Shown here piece by piece: positions 1-5,978 of a stretch of DNA of 9,242 bases. Each line of letters starts with the position of its first letter. Position 1 is the first letter of the stretch. The DNA lies in the NCBI GenBank assembly GCA_903895475.1, contig CAITUF010000311.1:1-9242 (forward strand), in the 5' to 3' direction. The position numbers and the translations under genes were made by a program. The notes below the pieces were generated by a model. The model was not told where the DNA came from, ran no database searches, and was given only the letters and a program-made list of their open reading frames with translations. This stretch comes from an uncultured Opitutia bacterium (GTDB lineage Bacteria; Verrucomicrobiota; Verrucomicrobiia; Opitutales; UBA953).

Positions 1-950
1 ACGAGACCGCCCCCTTCTTTCATGGAACCCTTCTCCCCTTCGAGGCGCTTGCCACCAATCGTCGCGCGATCCGCCTGTGGCTTAGCCGTCCCGTTATCAC
101 CCATGAAAACGATTAAGGTATTATCACGCAGCTTCAGGCGATCGAGTTCCGCGACCAGTTGACCGACCAGCTTGTCCATGTAGACCACATTATCCCGAAA
201 GAGTTCAACGGCCCGATCTTCGCTCTTCGCACCGTCCTTGCCCGGTGCGCTATCCGGCGTGGGCAGGATTTCGCCATGGACATGCGACAACGAGTAATAA
301 ACGAAGAACGGTTGCTTTTGGTTGGCCTCCATGAAGTCCACCACGTGGCGGTGGAGTAAGTCTGGCATATACTGCTTGTCGCCCAGCTGCATCGTCTTGC
401 CATTCAAGACATAGGTGTCGGGACTACCGCGGACGGCACCCTCGCGGGTCATACCCTTGACGACGTTGCTATTCCAGTAGATGCCGCTCCCACGATAATA
501 TAAATTATAGTCGAAGCCCCACTCCGCGGAGGTCCCCGAAGGGCTGAGCTGACCCCACTTGCCGATCATCGCGGTGGCGTAGCCAGCCTTCTTGAGCAAC
601 GTCGGAATCATCACCTCGGCCTTAGCACCGGTACGAACAAGGTTGGCGCACGCATCTTGGTTCGTCGCCCCAGTACGGAAGGCATAGCGTCCAGTGAGAA
701 TGAGGGCACGGGAAGGGCCACACAGCGGTACCGTATAGAAATGCGTGAAACGCACCCCGCCCGCCGCCAGAGCGTCGATGTTCGGGGTCTTGTACGCGTC
801 GCCACCATTGCAACTCAGTTCGGCGAAGCCGAGGTCATCGGCCAGGATGTAGATGATATTCGGCTTACTGGACGGAGCTACTTGGGCTTGTCCGAGGAAG
901 GGACAAACGACCAAGGCTAGGAGCGAAACGAACGCGGTAGGAAGGCGCAT
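1..950 (-). CDS. Secreted sulfatase, N-terminal 316 residues (cut by window edge)
   Basis: This is an arylsulfatase-type (family S1) enzyme that hydrolyses sulfate esters, probably on glycans outside the cytoplasm. An ATG at 950 begins a Sec signal peptide (hydrophobic residues 5-19, likely cleavage after Gln-Ala at 21-22). The mature N-terminus KPNIIYILADDLG holds metal-binding Asp38-Asp39. CGPSR at 77-81 is the Cys-X-Pro-Ser-Arg signature whose Cys77 is converted to formylglycine. Further core elements are TGRY (86-89), GKW (130-132), the metal-binding GDNG (284-287) and KGSMKEGG (307-314). The usual His two residues after the GKW Lys is Gly133 here. I have seen GKWGQ in related sulfatases, so this looks like a subfamily trait rather than damage. 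The C-terminal part lies beyond position 1; the frame is open to the edge. The physiological substrate cannot be read from sequence. It is divergent from the membrane protein at 1181 and has no clear Shine-Dalgarno. Confidence 0.95.
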   Translation of the reverse strand, partial: MRLPTAFVSLLALVVCPFLGQAQVAPSSKPNIIYILADDLGFAELSCNGGDAYKTPNIDALAAGGVRFTHFYTVPLCGPSRALILTGRYAFRTGATNQDACANLVRTGAKAEVMIPTLLKKAGYATAMIGKWGQLSPSGTSAEWGFDYNLYYRGSGIYWNSNVVKGMTREGAVRGSPDTYVLNGKTMQLGDKQYMPDLLHRHVVDFMEANQKQPFFVYYSLSHVHGEILPTPDSAPGKDGAKSEDRAVELFRDNVVYMDKLVGQLVAELDRLKLRDNTLIVFMGDNGTAKPQADRATIGGKRLEGEKGSMKEGGGL

Positions 951-1180
951 GAGGGTTCCCGAAAACTACCTCGGGGATTTCGCACCTCAAACCCTATCAA
1001 AATTTAAAAGTACGACCTCGGTGAAACTTTTGCCCCACCCGTCGTTCGCTGGAAAATAGCCGGATTATACTGCGCAGGTTTGTCATAAGTATTAAAAGAC
1101 ACCGAAAACGCCCCTCTTATAGCCCGAAAGCGGACGGCGTCGGGTGTTGCCTTCGATGGGCGGTTGGCAAGGTTGTCCGT
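951..1180. other. Divergent intergenic region between sulfatase and SRPBCC membrane gene
   Basis: This 230-bp spacer must hold promoters for both divergent genes. For the plus-strand gene, two weak options are visible. One is a good -10-like TATACT at 1066-1071 without a convincing -35, which would give a leader of about 100 nt. The other is TTGCCT (1147-1152), 16 bp, then AAGGTT (1169-1174), which would give almost no leader. A weak inverted repeat, CCCGA (1123-1127) with TCGGG (1140-1144), lies between them. I see no small gene or RNA here. Confidence 0.4.
963..1012 (-). promoter_or_regulatory. Candidate sigma-70-type promoter for the left sulfatase
   Basis: Read on the minus strand there is a -35-like TTGAGG (990-985), a 16-bp spacer and a weak -10-like TAGTTT (968-963), ending 12 nt before the ATG at 950. 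Directly upstream of the -35 is an A/T-rich patch (1012-996) resembling an UP element. Transcription would start only about 5 nt before the ATG. The -10 match is poor, so this is a candidate only. Confidence 0.3.
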
Positions 1181-2530
1181 ATGAACGCAACCGCGCCAGC
1201 GCAGCCTCCCTTCCCTAGCCGGGCGAGCTACCTGTTCACTGGCGTCCCCCTGGCGTTCTTGCTCAACTCGCTCCTGGTCGTCCGCATCACCCCCGCGCTC
1301 TGGGACGCGCAGATGAACATCGTGAAGCGTGACCTCGCCGTCACTCCTCCCGATGGGACTTACGATTTCATCGTCCTCGGCGTCGCGGCGGTCGCACTGC
1401 TACTGACGGCCTGGATTGCTTACCGCAGGGCGGTACGTTTGCGCTCTGAGTTCGCCGCGCTGTGGGCCCTATTCAGCTGCGTGCCCATCCTGGGTCTCGG
1501 TATCGCGCTCTGGCTAGGCACGGCTTCCGATGACGATGAAGCCGGGCAGCCCGGCACCTCCGAAAAGCTGGCTGGCCAGCTCGTGGTGCCAGCCTTGCTC
1601 TGCTGGGCCATGATTTCCGGCCTGACCGCTTTGGTGGAAATGAAACTCTTCCCACAACTCAACCAACAGAAATACCTGAGTCTTTCCCTCCTCGTCATCG
1701 TACCGTTAGTGACAGCCGGCATTGCGGGCTTCCTGTCCTCCCGTGCCGGCCGCACGCTATCCCAAAGCATCGGCGCCGCCTTCCTGACCCTCACCGCGAT
1801 CCTGACCATCCTAGGCTTCGCCGCCATGGAGGGCGTCATCTGCATCCTGATGGCCGCCCCGTTTGTGGGCCTGCTGGGCATCATCGGGGCGTTACTGGGC
1901 CACTGGCTCGCCACGTTAACCTCGCGGCCGGCCTATCAGGTACAATCCGCCGCTTGGCTGGCGGTGATTGTCTGTGCCGTCGGCGAAAGCGTCACGCCAC
2001 CTGCGCCGCTCGAGGACGTCGTCACCTCCGAGGTCATCATCAACGCCACGCCGGCCCAAGTTTGGAAACAACTCAAGGACATCCGTGACCTCCCCGCACC
2101 GACCGAACCGCTCTTCGTGCTCGGTGTGGCTCATCCCGTAGAAACCTACGTGATCGGTGAAGGGGGCGTTGGAGCTGAGCGCATCTGCCGCCTCAGCACC
2201 GGCGACATGCCAGAACGCATCACCGTATGGAAGCCGGAACAGGAACTCCAGTTCGTCGTCCTCGACACGCCGGCGACCATGCGCGAAGCGACGTTCTTCG
2301 GGCGAGAACTCGAGGCCGCACACCTTCATGGGACCTACACCAGCCTCGAAGGCGGCTTCCGCCTCGAAGCCCTACCCAACGGCCAGACCCGCCTGACGGG
2401 CAATAGCCGCTACCTGCTGACTATCACACCCGCGTCCTACTGGAACCTCTGGACTCGTCAGATCGTCTCGCAGGTCCAACTCCGCGTGATGAACCACGTG
2501 AAGGCCAAAGCGGAAGCCGCGCAGCGTTAA
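1181..2530 (+). CDS. Polytopic membrane protein with C-terminal SRPBCC domain
   Basis: The N-terminal 270 residues are almost entirely membrane, with about eight hydrophobic segments (roughly 17-36, 62-81, 91-113, 131-152, 165-187, 197-216, 218-244 and 257-270). From about residue 280 to 445 there is a soluble domain beginning VVTSEVIINATPAQVWKQL, the opening strand and helix of the SRPBCC (START/polyketide-cyclase-like) fold. The block GVGAERICRLSTGDMPERITVW (split here as 329-340 and 341-350) and the closing SYWNLWTRQI (419-428) match a recurrent bacterial SRPBCC subfamily. The fold binds hydrophobic ligands in a cavity. No enzymatic role is known to me, and no partner gene suggests one. 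Lipid or membrane-stress sensing would be speculation. The ATG at 1181 has a weak AAGG 8 nt upstream. The stop codon overlaps the stop of the convergent phosphatase gene, so no spacer or terminator separates them. Confidence 0.85.
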   Translation: MNATAPAQPPFPSRASYLFTGVPLAFLLNSLLVVRITPALWDAQMNIVKRDLAVTPPDGTYDFIVLGVAAVALLLTAWIAYRRAVRLRSEFAALWALFSCVPILGLGIALWLGTASDDDEAGQPGTSEKLAGQLVVPALLCWAMISGLTALVEMKLFPQLNQQKYLSLSLLVIVPLVTAGIAGFLSSRAGRTLSQSIGAAFLTLTAILTILGFAAMEGVICILMAAPFVGLLGIIGALLGHWLATLTSRPAYQVQSAAWLAVIVCAVGESVTPPAPLEDVVTSEVIINATPAQVWKQLKDIRDLPAPTEPLFVLGVAHPVETYVIGEGGVGAERICRLSTGDMPERITVWKPEQELQFVVLDTPATMREATFFGRELEAAHLHGTYTSLEGGFRLEALPNGQTRLTGNSRYLLTITPASYWNLWTRQIVSQVQLRVMNHVKAKAEAAQR

Positions 2531-4011
2531 ACTTTTCGGCTGGCGTCCCAGGCGTGCACGACCTCGCCCTTGACGTTACGCAGTTCGCAGCGAAGGCGAC
2601 TCTCGGCTCCGACGCGCTCCAAAGAAACCGCCAGGAAGCCGCCTTCAACGCGGTGGAACTTGTGGTACTTGGCATTATAGCCTGGTGAACCGCTCGCATG
2701 GGCGTCGCTGGCCGGGCCGACACTGAATTCGCGCACGCCGCTGACGGGGTGGACGGAGTGGTACTGCCAATGGCGATCGCCGCACACGACGAAGAAATTG
2801 TCCGGGACGTTGGCCTGCATCCAGCCGCGAAGCTCGTCGCCTTCGTGGGCGAAGTTTTCGTTGGCATGGTTGTCGCGCTTGTTGGGGCGATCGGGGCCAA
2901 CCATGGGGGTGGGCGAAACCAACACTTTCCAGGTGGCGGTACTCTCTTTTACAGTGCGTTTGAACCAGGCTTTCTGTTCCGGACCCCAGATACTCTTATC
3001 AGGCGCATCCTGCAGTTTATTCTTAGAACGGTAATCCCGACCGTCGGTGAACCAGACTTGAAGGTCACGGCCCCAGCGGATGGTCCGGAAACTCGGTCCA
3101 TCGGGTGCCATCGGGGCTTGCTGGCGGAAGAGCTCCTGCCCTTGGGCGAAGGTCAGTTCGCCCATGCTCGCACCCGGGCCCGAGTCGTTGCTCAAGGTGT
3201 CATGGTCGTCCTTGAGCCAATAGGTTGAGTGATTGCTATTGAACGCGACGAGCCGCGGCAGGCTGAACATGCGCTCCCAATGGTAACGAGCGAGGCGGAC
3301 GTTAACGGCATCGGGATCGCCACTATCGTAATAGACGAGATCGCCGGTCAAGCAGGTGAACTGCGGTCGGAAGGCGGCCATCGCGGGGTAGATATCATGG
3401 CCCTCCGGATGACCACGATCAGCGTAACCCTGACAGGTCATCACGCAGAAACGGAGCCGGCTAGGGGCATCGGGCGACGGTGCGGTCTCGAATCGTCCGC
3501 GAACCGAGCTTCCGGCGACAGGACCCTGCGGACCCATCACTTCGCTGATGCAATAATAAGTCGCCCCCGGCTGGAGCCCAGTGAGTTTAAAAAGTGAAAT
3601 ATAATCGTGAGCCGCCGCCGCGGTCATTACCGGCGTGGTCACTGCATCACTCAGATCCTCCTTCAGACCATAACGTAAACGCACTTGCCCAGCTGCGCCT
3701 GGACACGCCCCCGAAAGACCATCCACTGGTTCGGTTACCTTGCCTTCGCCTTTCCCCCGCTTCTTATCTTCTTTGCCGCGCTTGGGAATCACTGTGCCCT
3801 GCTCATTGCGGGTCGATGCAGCCGTCAGCCGCGTCCAAACGAAGGCCGTGCTCTCGGAGACCTCACCAATACGGAGGCCCATGCACTGAAAGGGGCCAGC
3901 GGACCCCGCGGTCGCAGCGACCTGGCCGAGCAACTCAGGCGCCAAAGCCCCCAACGTCAAAGCCGTCGAGGTCTGCAGGAATTGACGTCGCTTGAGTCGG
4001 GGTAGGCTCAT
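2527..4011 (-). CDS. PhoD-like alkaline phosphatase D family protein, Tat-exported
   Basis: This is a metallophosphoesterase of the PhoD-like type that hydrolyses phosphomono- or diesters outside the cytoplasm. The N-terminus LKRRQFLQ (6-13) followed by a hydrophobic stretch is a twin-arginine signal, fitting export of a folded metal enzyme. An N-terminal beta domain (about 40-180) precedes the catalytic domain. Metal-site motifs are GDLVYYD (223-229), KDDHD (267-271), DGRDYR (323-328) and GDRHWQYH (411-418). PTPMVGPDRPNKRDNHAN (367-384) is strongly conserved in the planctomycete/verrucomicrobial homologues I know. The length of 494 is ordinary. A Lys/Gly-rich insert (77-91) interrupts the N-terminal domain. 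True substrates of this branch are not established. The ATG at 4011 has no Shine-Dalgarno. The gene lies downstream of the esterase on the same strand, across a repeat-bearing spacer, and its TAA shares bases with the stop of the convergent SRPBCC gene. Confidence 0.93.
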   Translation of the reverse strand: MSLPRLKRRQFLQTSTALTLGALAPELLGQVAATAGSAGPFQCMGLRIGEVSESTAFVWTRLTAASTRNEQGTVIPKRGKEDKKRGKGEGKVTEPVDGLSGACPGAAGQVRLRYGLKEDLSDAVTTPVMTAAAAHDYISLFKLTGLQPGATYYCISEVMGPQGPVAGSSVRGRFETAPSPDAPSRLRFCVMTCQGYADRGHPEGHDIYPAMAAFRPQFTCLTGDLVYYDSGDPDAVNVRLARYHWERMFSLPRLVAFNSNHSTYWLKDDHDTLSNDSGPGASMGELTFAQGQELFRQQAPMAPDGPSFRTIRWGRDLQVWFTDGRDYRSKNKLQDAPDKSIWGPEQKAWFKRTVKESTATWKVLVSPTPMVGPDRPNKRDNHANENFAHEGDELRGWMQANVPDNFFVVCGDRHWQYHSVHPVSGVREFSVGPASDAHASGSPGYNAKYHKFHRVEGGFLAVSLERVGAESRLRCELRNVKGEVVHAWDASRKV

Positions 4012-4019
4012 CGTTGCGT

Positions 4020-4047
4020 ATTCAAAGGCAGATCAAGGCAGAGGCAA
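4020..4047 (-). promoter_or_regulatory. Candidate promoter for the PhoD-like gene
   Basis: On the minus strand TTGCCT (4047-4042), a 16-bp spacer and TTGAAT (4025-4020) lie with the -10-like hexamer 8 nt before the ATG at 4011. That would place the transcription start at or next to the start codon. The matches are partial, and I rate it only as a candidate. Confidence 0.25.
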
Positions 4048-4075
4048 CGCTAGAGCCCAAAATCACCCCGTCGCC

Positions 4076-4123
4076 CCTTACATCGACTCCGTCATCGACC
4101 CTGTCCTCGATCCTGCCCTCGAC
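4076..4123. repeat. Four-copy degenerate 12-bp tandem repeat
   Basis: Four consecutive 12-mers on the plus strand read CCTTACATCGAC, TCCGTCATCGAC, CCTGTCCTCGAT and CCTGCCCTCGAC. All share a YCGAY core at the same phase and drift elsewhere. The array fills most of the 156-bp gap between the PhoD-like start and the esterase stop and abuts the G-rich motif beyond it. The copies are imperfect, as in an old minisatellite. Confidence 0.75.
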
Positions 4124-4126
4124 TAT

Positions 4127-4157
4127 CCCCCATCCCCTACCCCTACCCCCTATCCCC
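4127..4157 (-). other. G-quadruplex-forming motif on the coding strand
   Basis: The minus strand carries five runs of four or five G in 31 bases, separated by loops of only 2-3 nt (ATA, TA, TA, AT). This fits the canonical intramolecular G-quadruplex pattern, with very short loops. It lies 10 bp after the esterase stop and about 115 nt before the PhoD-like ATG, in the transcribed strand sense of both genes. If folded in RNA or DNA it could affect read-through from the esterase or expression of the phosphatase. Folding and effect are inferred. Confidence 0.7.
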
Positions 4158-4167
4158 ATTCTTGCCC

Positions 4168-4998
4168 CTACTTCCTCGGATTCTCTTTGAAGAACCGGAC
4201 AATCAGTTCCGAAGAGCCCTTGGGGTATTCATGCCCACCCTGATGAATCGCCGTGACGAGGGGCGCGCCTTTGGACGAGGAGAACAGCGTCGCTTCGAGG
4301 ACACCTTCCTTTGCGTAGGGTTTACCTGCGTCGGTGCATCCATTGAAACGACGCACCGCTGCAAAGGTCGCCTGCTGCCAAGCGAATTTAACGAGGGGGT
4401 CGTTCTCGCCGGCGACGTGGATCACTGGCAGCGGCTTAAGGTCGCGAGCCTTGATGGTTAACGACCCCGCGACCGAGCCGACGGCCGCCAGGACGTCAGG
4501 TCGAGCCTGCCAAAGGATGTAACTGAAGGCGGCCCCGTTAGAATGACCCATGGAGTAGATCCGACGTTCATCAACCGAGCGCTCCTTCTTGAGGTCCGCA
4601 AGAATCGTATCGAAGAGTTTGATATCACGGTCACCTCCATCTCCGACCGCCGATTGCCAGCCTGAACGTCGGCCTTCCTTATCGACGAGCGGGCTGACGG
4701 TCGGCAAGCCCTGCGGGTAAACCAGGATCGAAGTAGGGTCGGCCTTATCGAAAGCCCAACCGCGCACGGCCTGCGCCGAATTGCCGCCATGTCCATGCCA
4801 GCAGAAGACCACCGGCGCTGGCGCCTTCGGATCGGCGGGGACGCGGACGAGGGCCGTGCGCTTGACGCCATCGACCGTCCAGGTGCGCTCCGTAAAGCCC
4901 TCGGGCGGTCGACCCGTGAGCAGCTCGCGGAGCTTTCCTTGCGCGGGCGCTTGGATGGCACCCAAGAGGGAAAAAAGCAGGAAAGCGGACAGACGCAT
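4168..4998 (-). CDS. Secreted PHB-depolymerase/feruloyl-esterase-like alpha/beta hydrolase
   Basis: A 276-residue serine esterase of the LpqC/PHB-depolymerase type, acting on short-chain, polyester or aryl-ester substrates in the envelope or outside. I chose the ATG at 4998 because it opens directly into a Sec signal peptide (MRLSAFLLFSLLGAIQAPAQ). The longer frame up to 5076 needs a TTG and adds an atypical leader. HGHGG (68-72) fits the oxyanion loop. GHSNG (151-155) holds nucleophile Ser153, the likely acid is Asp200 in AGENDPL, and the His is His256 in GGHEYP. The segment SGWQS...GDRDIKLFDTI before the nucleophile elbow is typical of this family. In a neighbourhood with sulfatases and glycosidases, removal of acetyl or feruloyl groups from polysaccharide is a reasonable guess; genuine polyester cleavage is less likely but open. 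It starts 85 bp downstream of the yoeB stop on the same strand. Confidence 0.9.
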   Translation of the reverse strand: MRLSAFLLFSLLGAIQAPAQGKLRELLTGRPPEGFTERTWTVDGVKRTALVRVPADPKAPAPVVFCWHGHGGNSAQAVRGWAFDKADPTSILVYPQGLPTVSPLVDKEGRRSGWQSAVGDGGDRDIKLFDTILADLKKERSVDERRIYSMGHSNGAAFSYILWQARPDVLAAVGSVAGSLTIKARDLKPLPVIHVAGENDPLVKFAWQQATFAAVRRFNGCTDAGKPYAKEGVLEATLFSSSKGAPLVTAIHQGGHEYPKGSSELIVRFFKENPRK

Positions 4999-5083
4999 AA
5001 GGGGATCCAATTCATGTAACCCCCAAAGCCCAACAAAGTTCCTACCCCCAAAAAAGCGTATGAGAAGCAACCGCAACTAGGGC

Positions 5084-5341
5084 TCAATAGTGGTAACGAG
5101 CCTGCAGGACGTAGATGACACGCCCTTTAACGCGGTAGACTAACCGGTGCTCCAAGGTGATACGTCGAGACCACCAGCCTGATAGGTCTCCCTTGAGTGG
5201 CTCGGGCTTCCCCAAGCCTTGAAAAGGGGTCAACGCGATACTGGCCAGAAGCCTCTCGATACGCTCCGCTACTCGTGGTTGCTCCGCCCCCCAATAGGCC
5301 TTATCTGCCAAAGCCCCGGTCGACCAGCGAACATCAGCCAC
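5084..5341 (-). CDS. yoeB: YoeB-family mRNA-cleaving toxin
   Basis: An 85-residue RelE-superfamily endoribonuclease that cuts mRNA on the translating ribosome when free of its antitoxin. The central block TPFQGLGKPEPLKGDLSGWWSRRIT (split as 38-50 and 51-62), then EHRLVY (64-69) and the terminal RYHY (82-85), are diagnostic of YoeB. The residues matching the E. coli catalytic set are Glu47, Arg66, His84 and Tyr85, so the toxin looks intact. The start is a GTG at 5341 that overlaps the last 8 nt of yefM. It gives the family's usual length, and no in-frame ATG is suitable. The overlap implies translational coupling, keeping antitoxin in excess. The C-terminal Tyr is the last residue, as in the reference protein. 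No chromosomal relocation signals, such as flanking repeats, are visible. Confidence 0.95.
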   Translation of the reverse strand: MADVRWSTGALADKAYWGAEQPRVAERIERLLASIALTPFQGLGKPEPLKGDLSGWWSRRITLEHRLVYRVKGRVIYVLQARYHY

Positions 5342-5582
5342 GGCGAGCTGGCTTGAACTTACCGGCCTTAAACTCAGCCAAACCCTTGTGCAGACGCGAA
5401 GCGTTCTTCGGCGAGGAAAGCAGGTGGATTGTCTCGGCCATGGCAGCGTATTCACTCGCATCGACCAAGACCACGACCGCTGCACCATTGCGGGTAATGG
5501 TTACGGGGTCACGATCGGCATTGGCCGACTCAATAAGGCTCGCCAACTGGTTGCGAGCTTCGGTGTAGGAGACTGTTTTCAT
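5334..5582 (-). CDS. yefM: YefM-family antitoxin
   Basis: An 82-residue Phd/YefM-type antitoxin: the N-terminal half folds as a DNA-binding dimer and the C-terminal half wraps and inhibits YoeB. I chose the ATG at 5582 because MKTVSYTEARNQL is the classical YefM opening (compare MRTISYSEARQNL in E. coli); the longer upstream frame lacks family similarity. The middle EYAAMAETIHLLSSPKNASRL (residues 49-69) matches the conserved region at the start of the toxin-binding segment. The basic tail ends in PARRG. It is first in the operon, overlapping yoeB by 8 nt. In this family the YefM-YoeB complex represses its own promoter, and palindromes suited to that lie immediately upstream. No Shine-Dalgarno is visible before the ATG. 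Confidence 0.95.
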   Translation of the reverse strand: MKTVSYTEARNQLASLIESANADRDPVTITRNGAAVVVLVDASEYAAMAETIHLLSSPKNASRLHKGLAEFKAGKFKPARRG

Positions 5583-5594
5583 GGAAGCAGACTG

Positions 5595-5617
5595 ACTGCA
5601 GTACAGAATTCTGTCAA
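5595..5617 (-). promoter_or_regulatory. yefM-yoeB operator palindromes and -35 box
   Basis: Two perfect palindromes abut: ACTGCAGT (5595-5602) and ACAGAATTCTGT (5603-5614). The second overlaps a consensus -35 hexamer TTGACA read on the minus strand (5617-5612). Seventeen bases downstream is only a weak -10 (CAGTCT, 5594-5589), which would put transcription start at the ATG itself. Position and symmetry fit an autoregulatory operator of the toxin-antitoxin complex. The sequence differs from the TGTACA-centred E. coli sites, so binding is inferred. Confidence 0.5.
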
Positions 5618-5909
5618 CTATGGGTACGGTGTTTAGAAGCAAGGGATTCATTCCGCTTCAGCATACACTTCGGAGACTCCATAATGCTATCAGATGATTC
5701 GCCGAGACTTGGCCAAGGACTTCCCCCGGGGACTACCCCCTAACATCCACGGAGGCGCGCCTAGCGCCAGCTTCCGCCACGAGTCGCTTACTTTGCTCGA
5801 TGCAGCTCAGGAGTAACTCATGGGTTAATTTCCCAGGCACCCTGCTGGCGTAACTGGTGATGCAAAGGCGATACCCCTGACCAGCACTTTCTTTTTTCTC
5901 TAGGAAACC

Positions 5910-5923
5910 CCCTTTTAAAAGGG
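5910..5923. promoter_or_regulatory. Perfect 14-bp palindrome upstream of the GH128-like gene
   Basis: CCCTTTTAAAAGGG is perfectly self-complementary and ends 16 bp before a TTGACA -35 box. It is followed at once by an overlapping imperfect inverted repeat, AGGGATACCCT (5920-5930). With only three G/C pairs per arm and no room for a loop, a DNA-binding dimer site is likelier than an RNA hairpin. No regulator gene is adjacent. Confidence 0.4.
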
Positions 5924-5939
5924 ATACCCTGCGTGGCGG

Positions 5940-5968
5940 TTGACACCTTAAATCATTCCACAAGGCTA
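5940..5968 (+). promoter_or_regulatory. Candidate promoter for the GH128-like/L,D-transpeptidase pair
   Basis: A consensus TTGACA (5940-5945) precedes the ATG at 5979 by 39 bases from its first base. The -10 region is weak: AAGGCT or AGGCTA at 16-17 bp spacing. If used, the transcript would begin within a few bases of the start codon. The -35 is clear; the -10 is not. Confidence 0.35.
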
Positions 5969-5978
5969 CCGCTGCCCC

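Larger units (their letters stand above)
5583..5978. other. 396-bp gap between yefM and the GH128-like gene
   Basis: Besides the yefM operator at one end and the GH128-like promoter at the other, I see no convincing gene. A minus-strand frame from a TTG at 5963 to a TAG at 5733 would encode 76 residues, but it starts inside the other gene's promoter region and matches no family I can name. The middle contains a G-run patch at 5723-5740, a short T-tract at 5892-5897 and a 14-bp palindrome at 5910-5923. A decayed small gene here cannot be excluded. Confidence 0.5.

Noticed and set aside
2698..3228. 176-residue plus-strand frame opposite the PhoD-like gene
   Set aside because: Shadow frame. The minus strand carries the conserved metal-site motifs through this whole stretch.
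3992..4243. Plus-strand 83-residue frame with a periodic YIDS-VIDP-VLDP-ALDY stretch
   Set aside because: The periodicity is simply the 12-bp DNA repeat read in frame. The frame begins antisense to the PhoD-like start and ends antisense to the esterase, with no start signal.
4999..5076. Longer esterase with TTG start at 5076
   Set aside because: The ATG at 4998 gives a textbook signal peptide. The extra 26 residues would bury it and start from a rare codon.
5733..5963. 76-residue minus-strand frame in the gap before the GH128-like gene
   Set aside because: It needs a TTG start inside the probable promoter of the divergent gene, has no Shine-Dalgarno and no family motif I recognise. A faint resemblance of its C-terminal helix to small four-helix-bundle proteins is too weak to claim.
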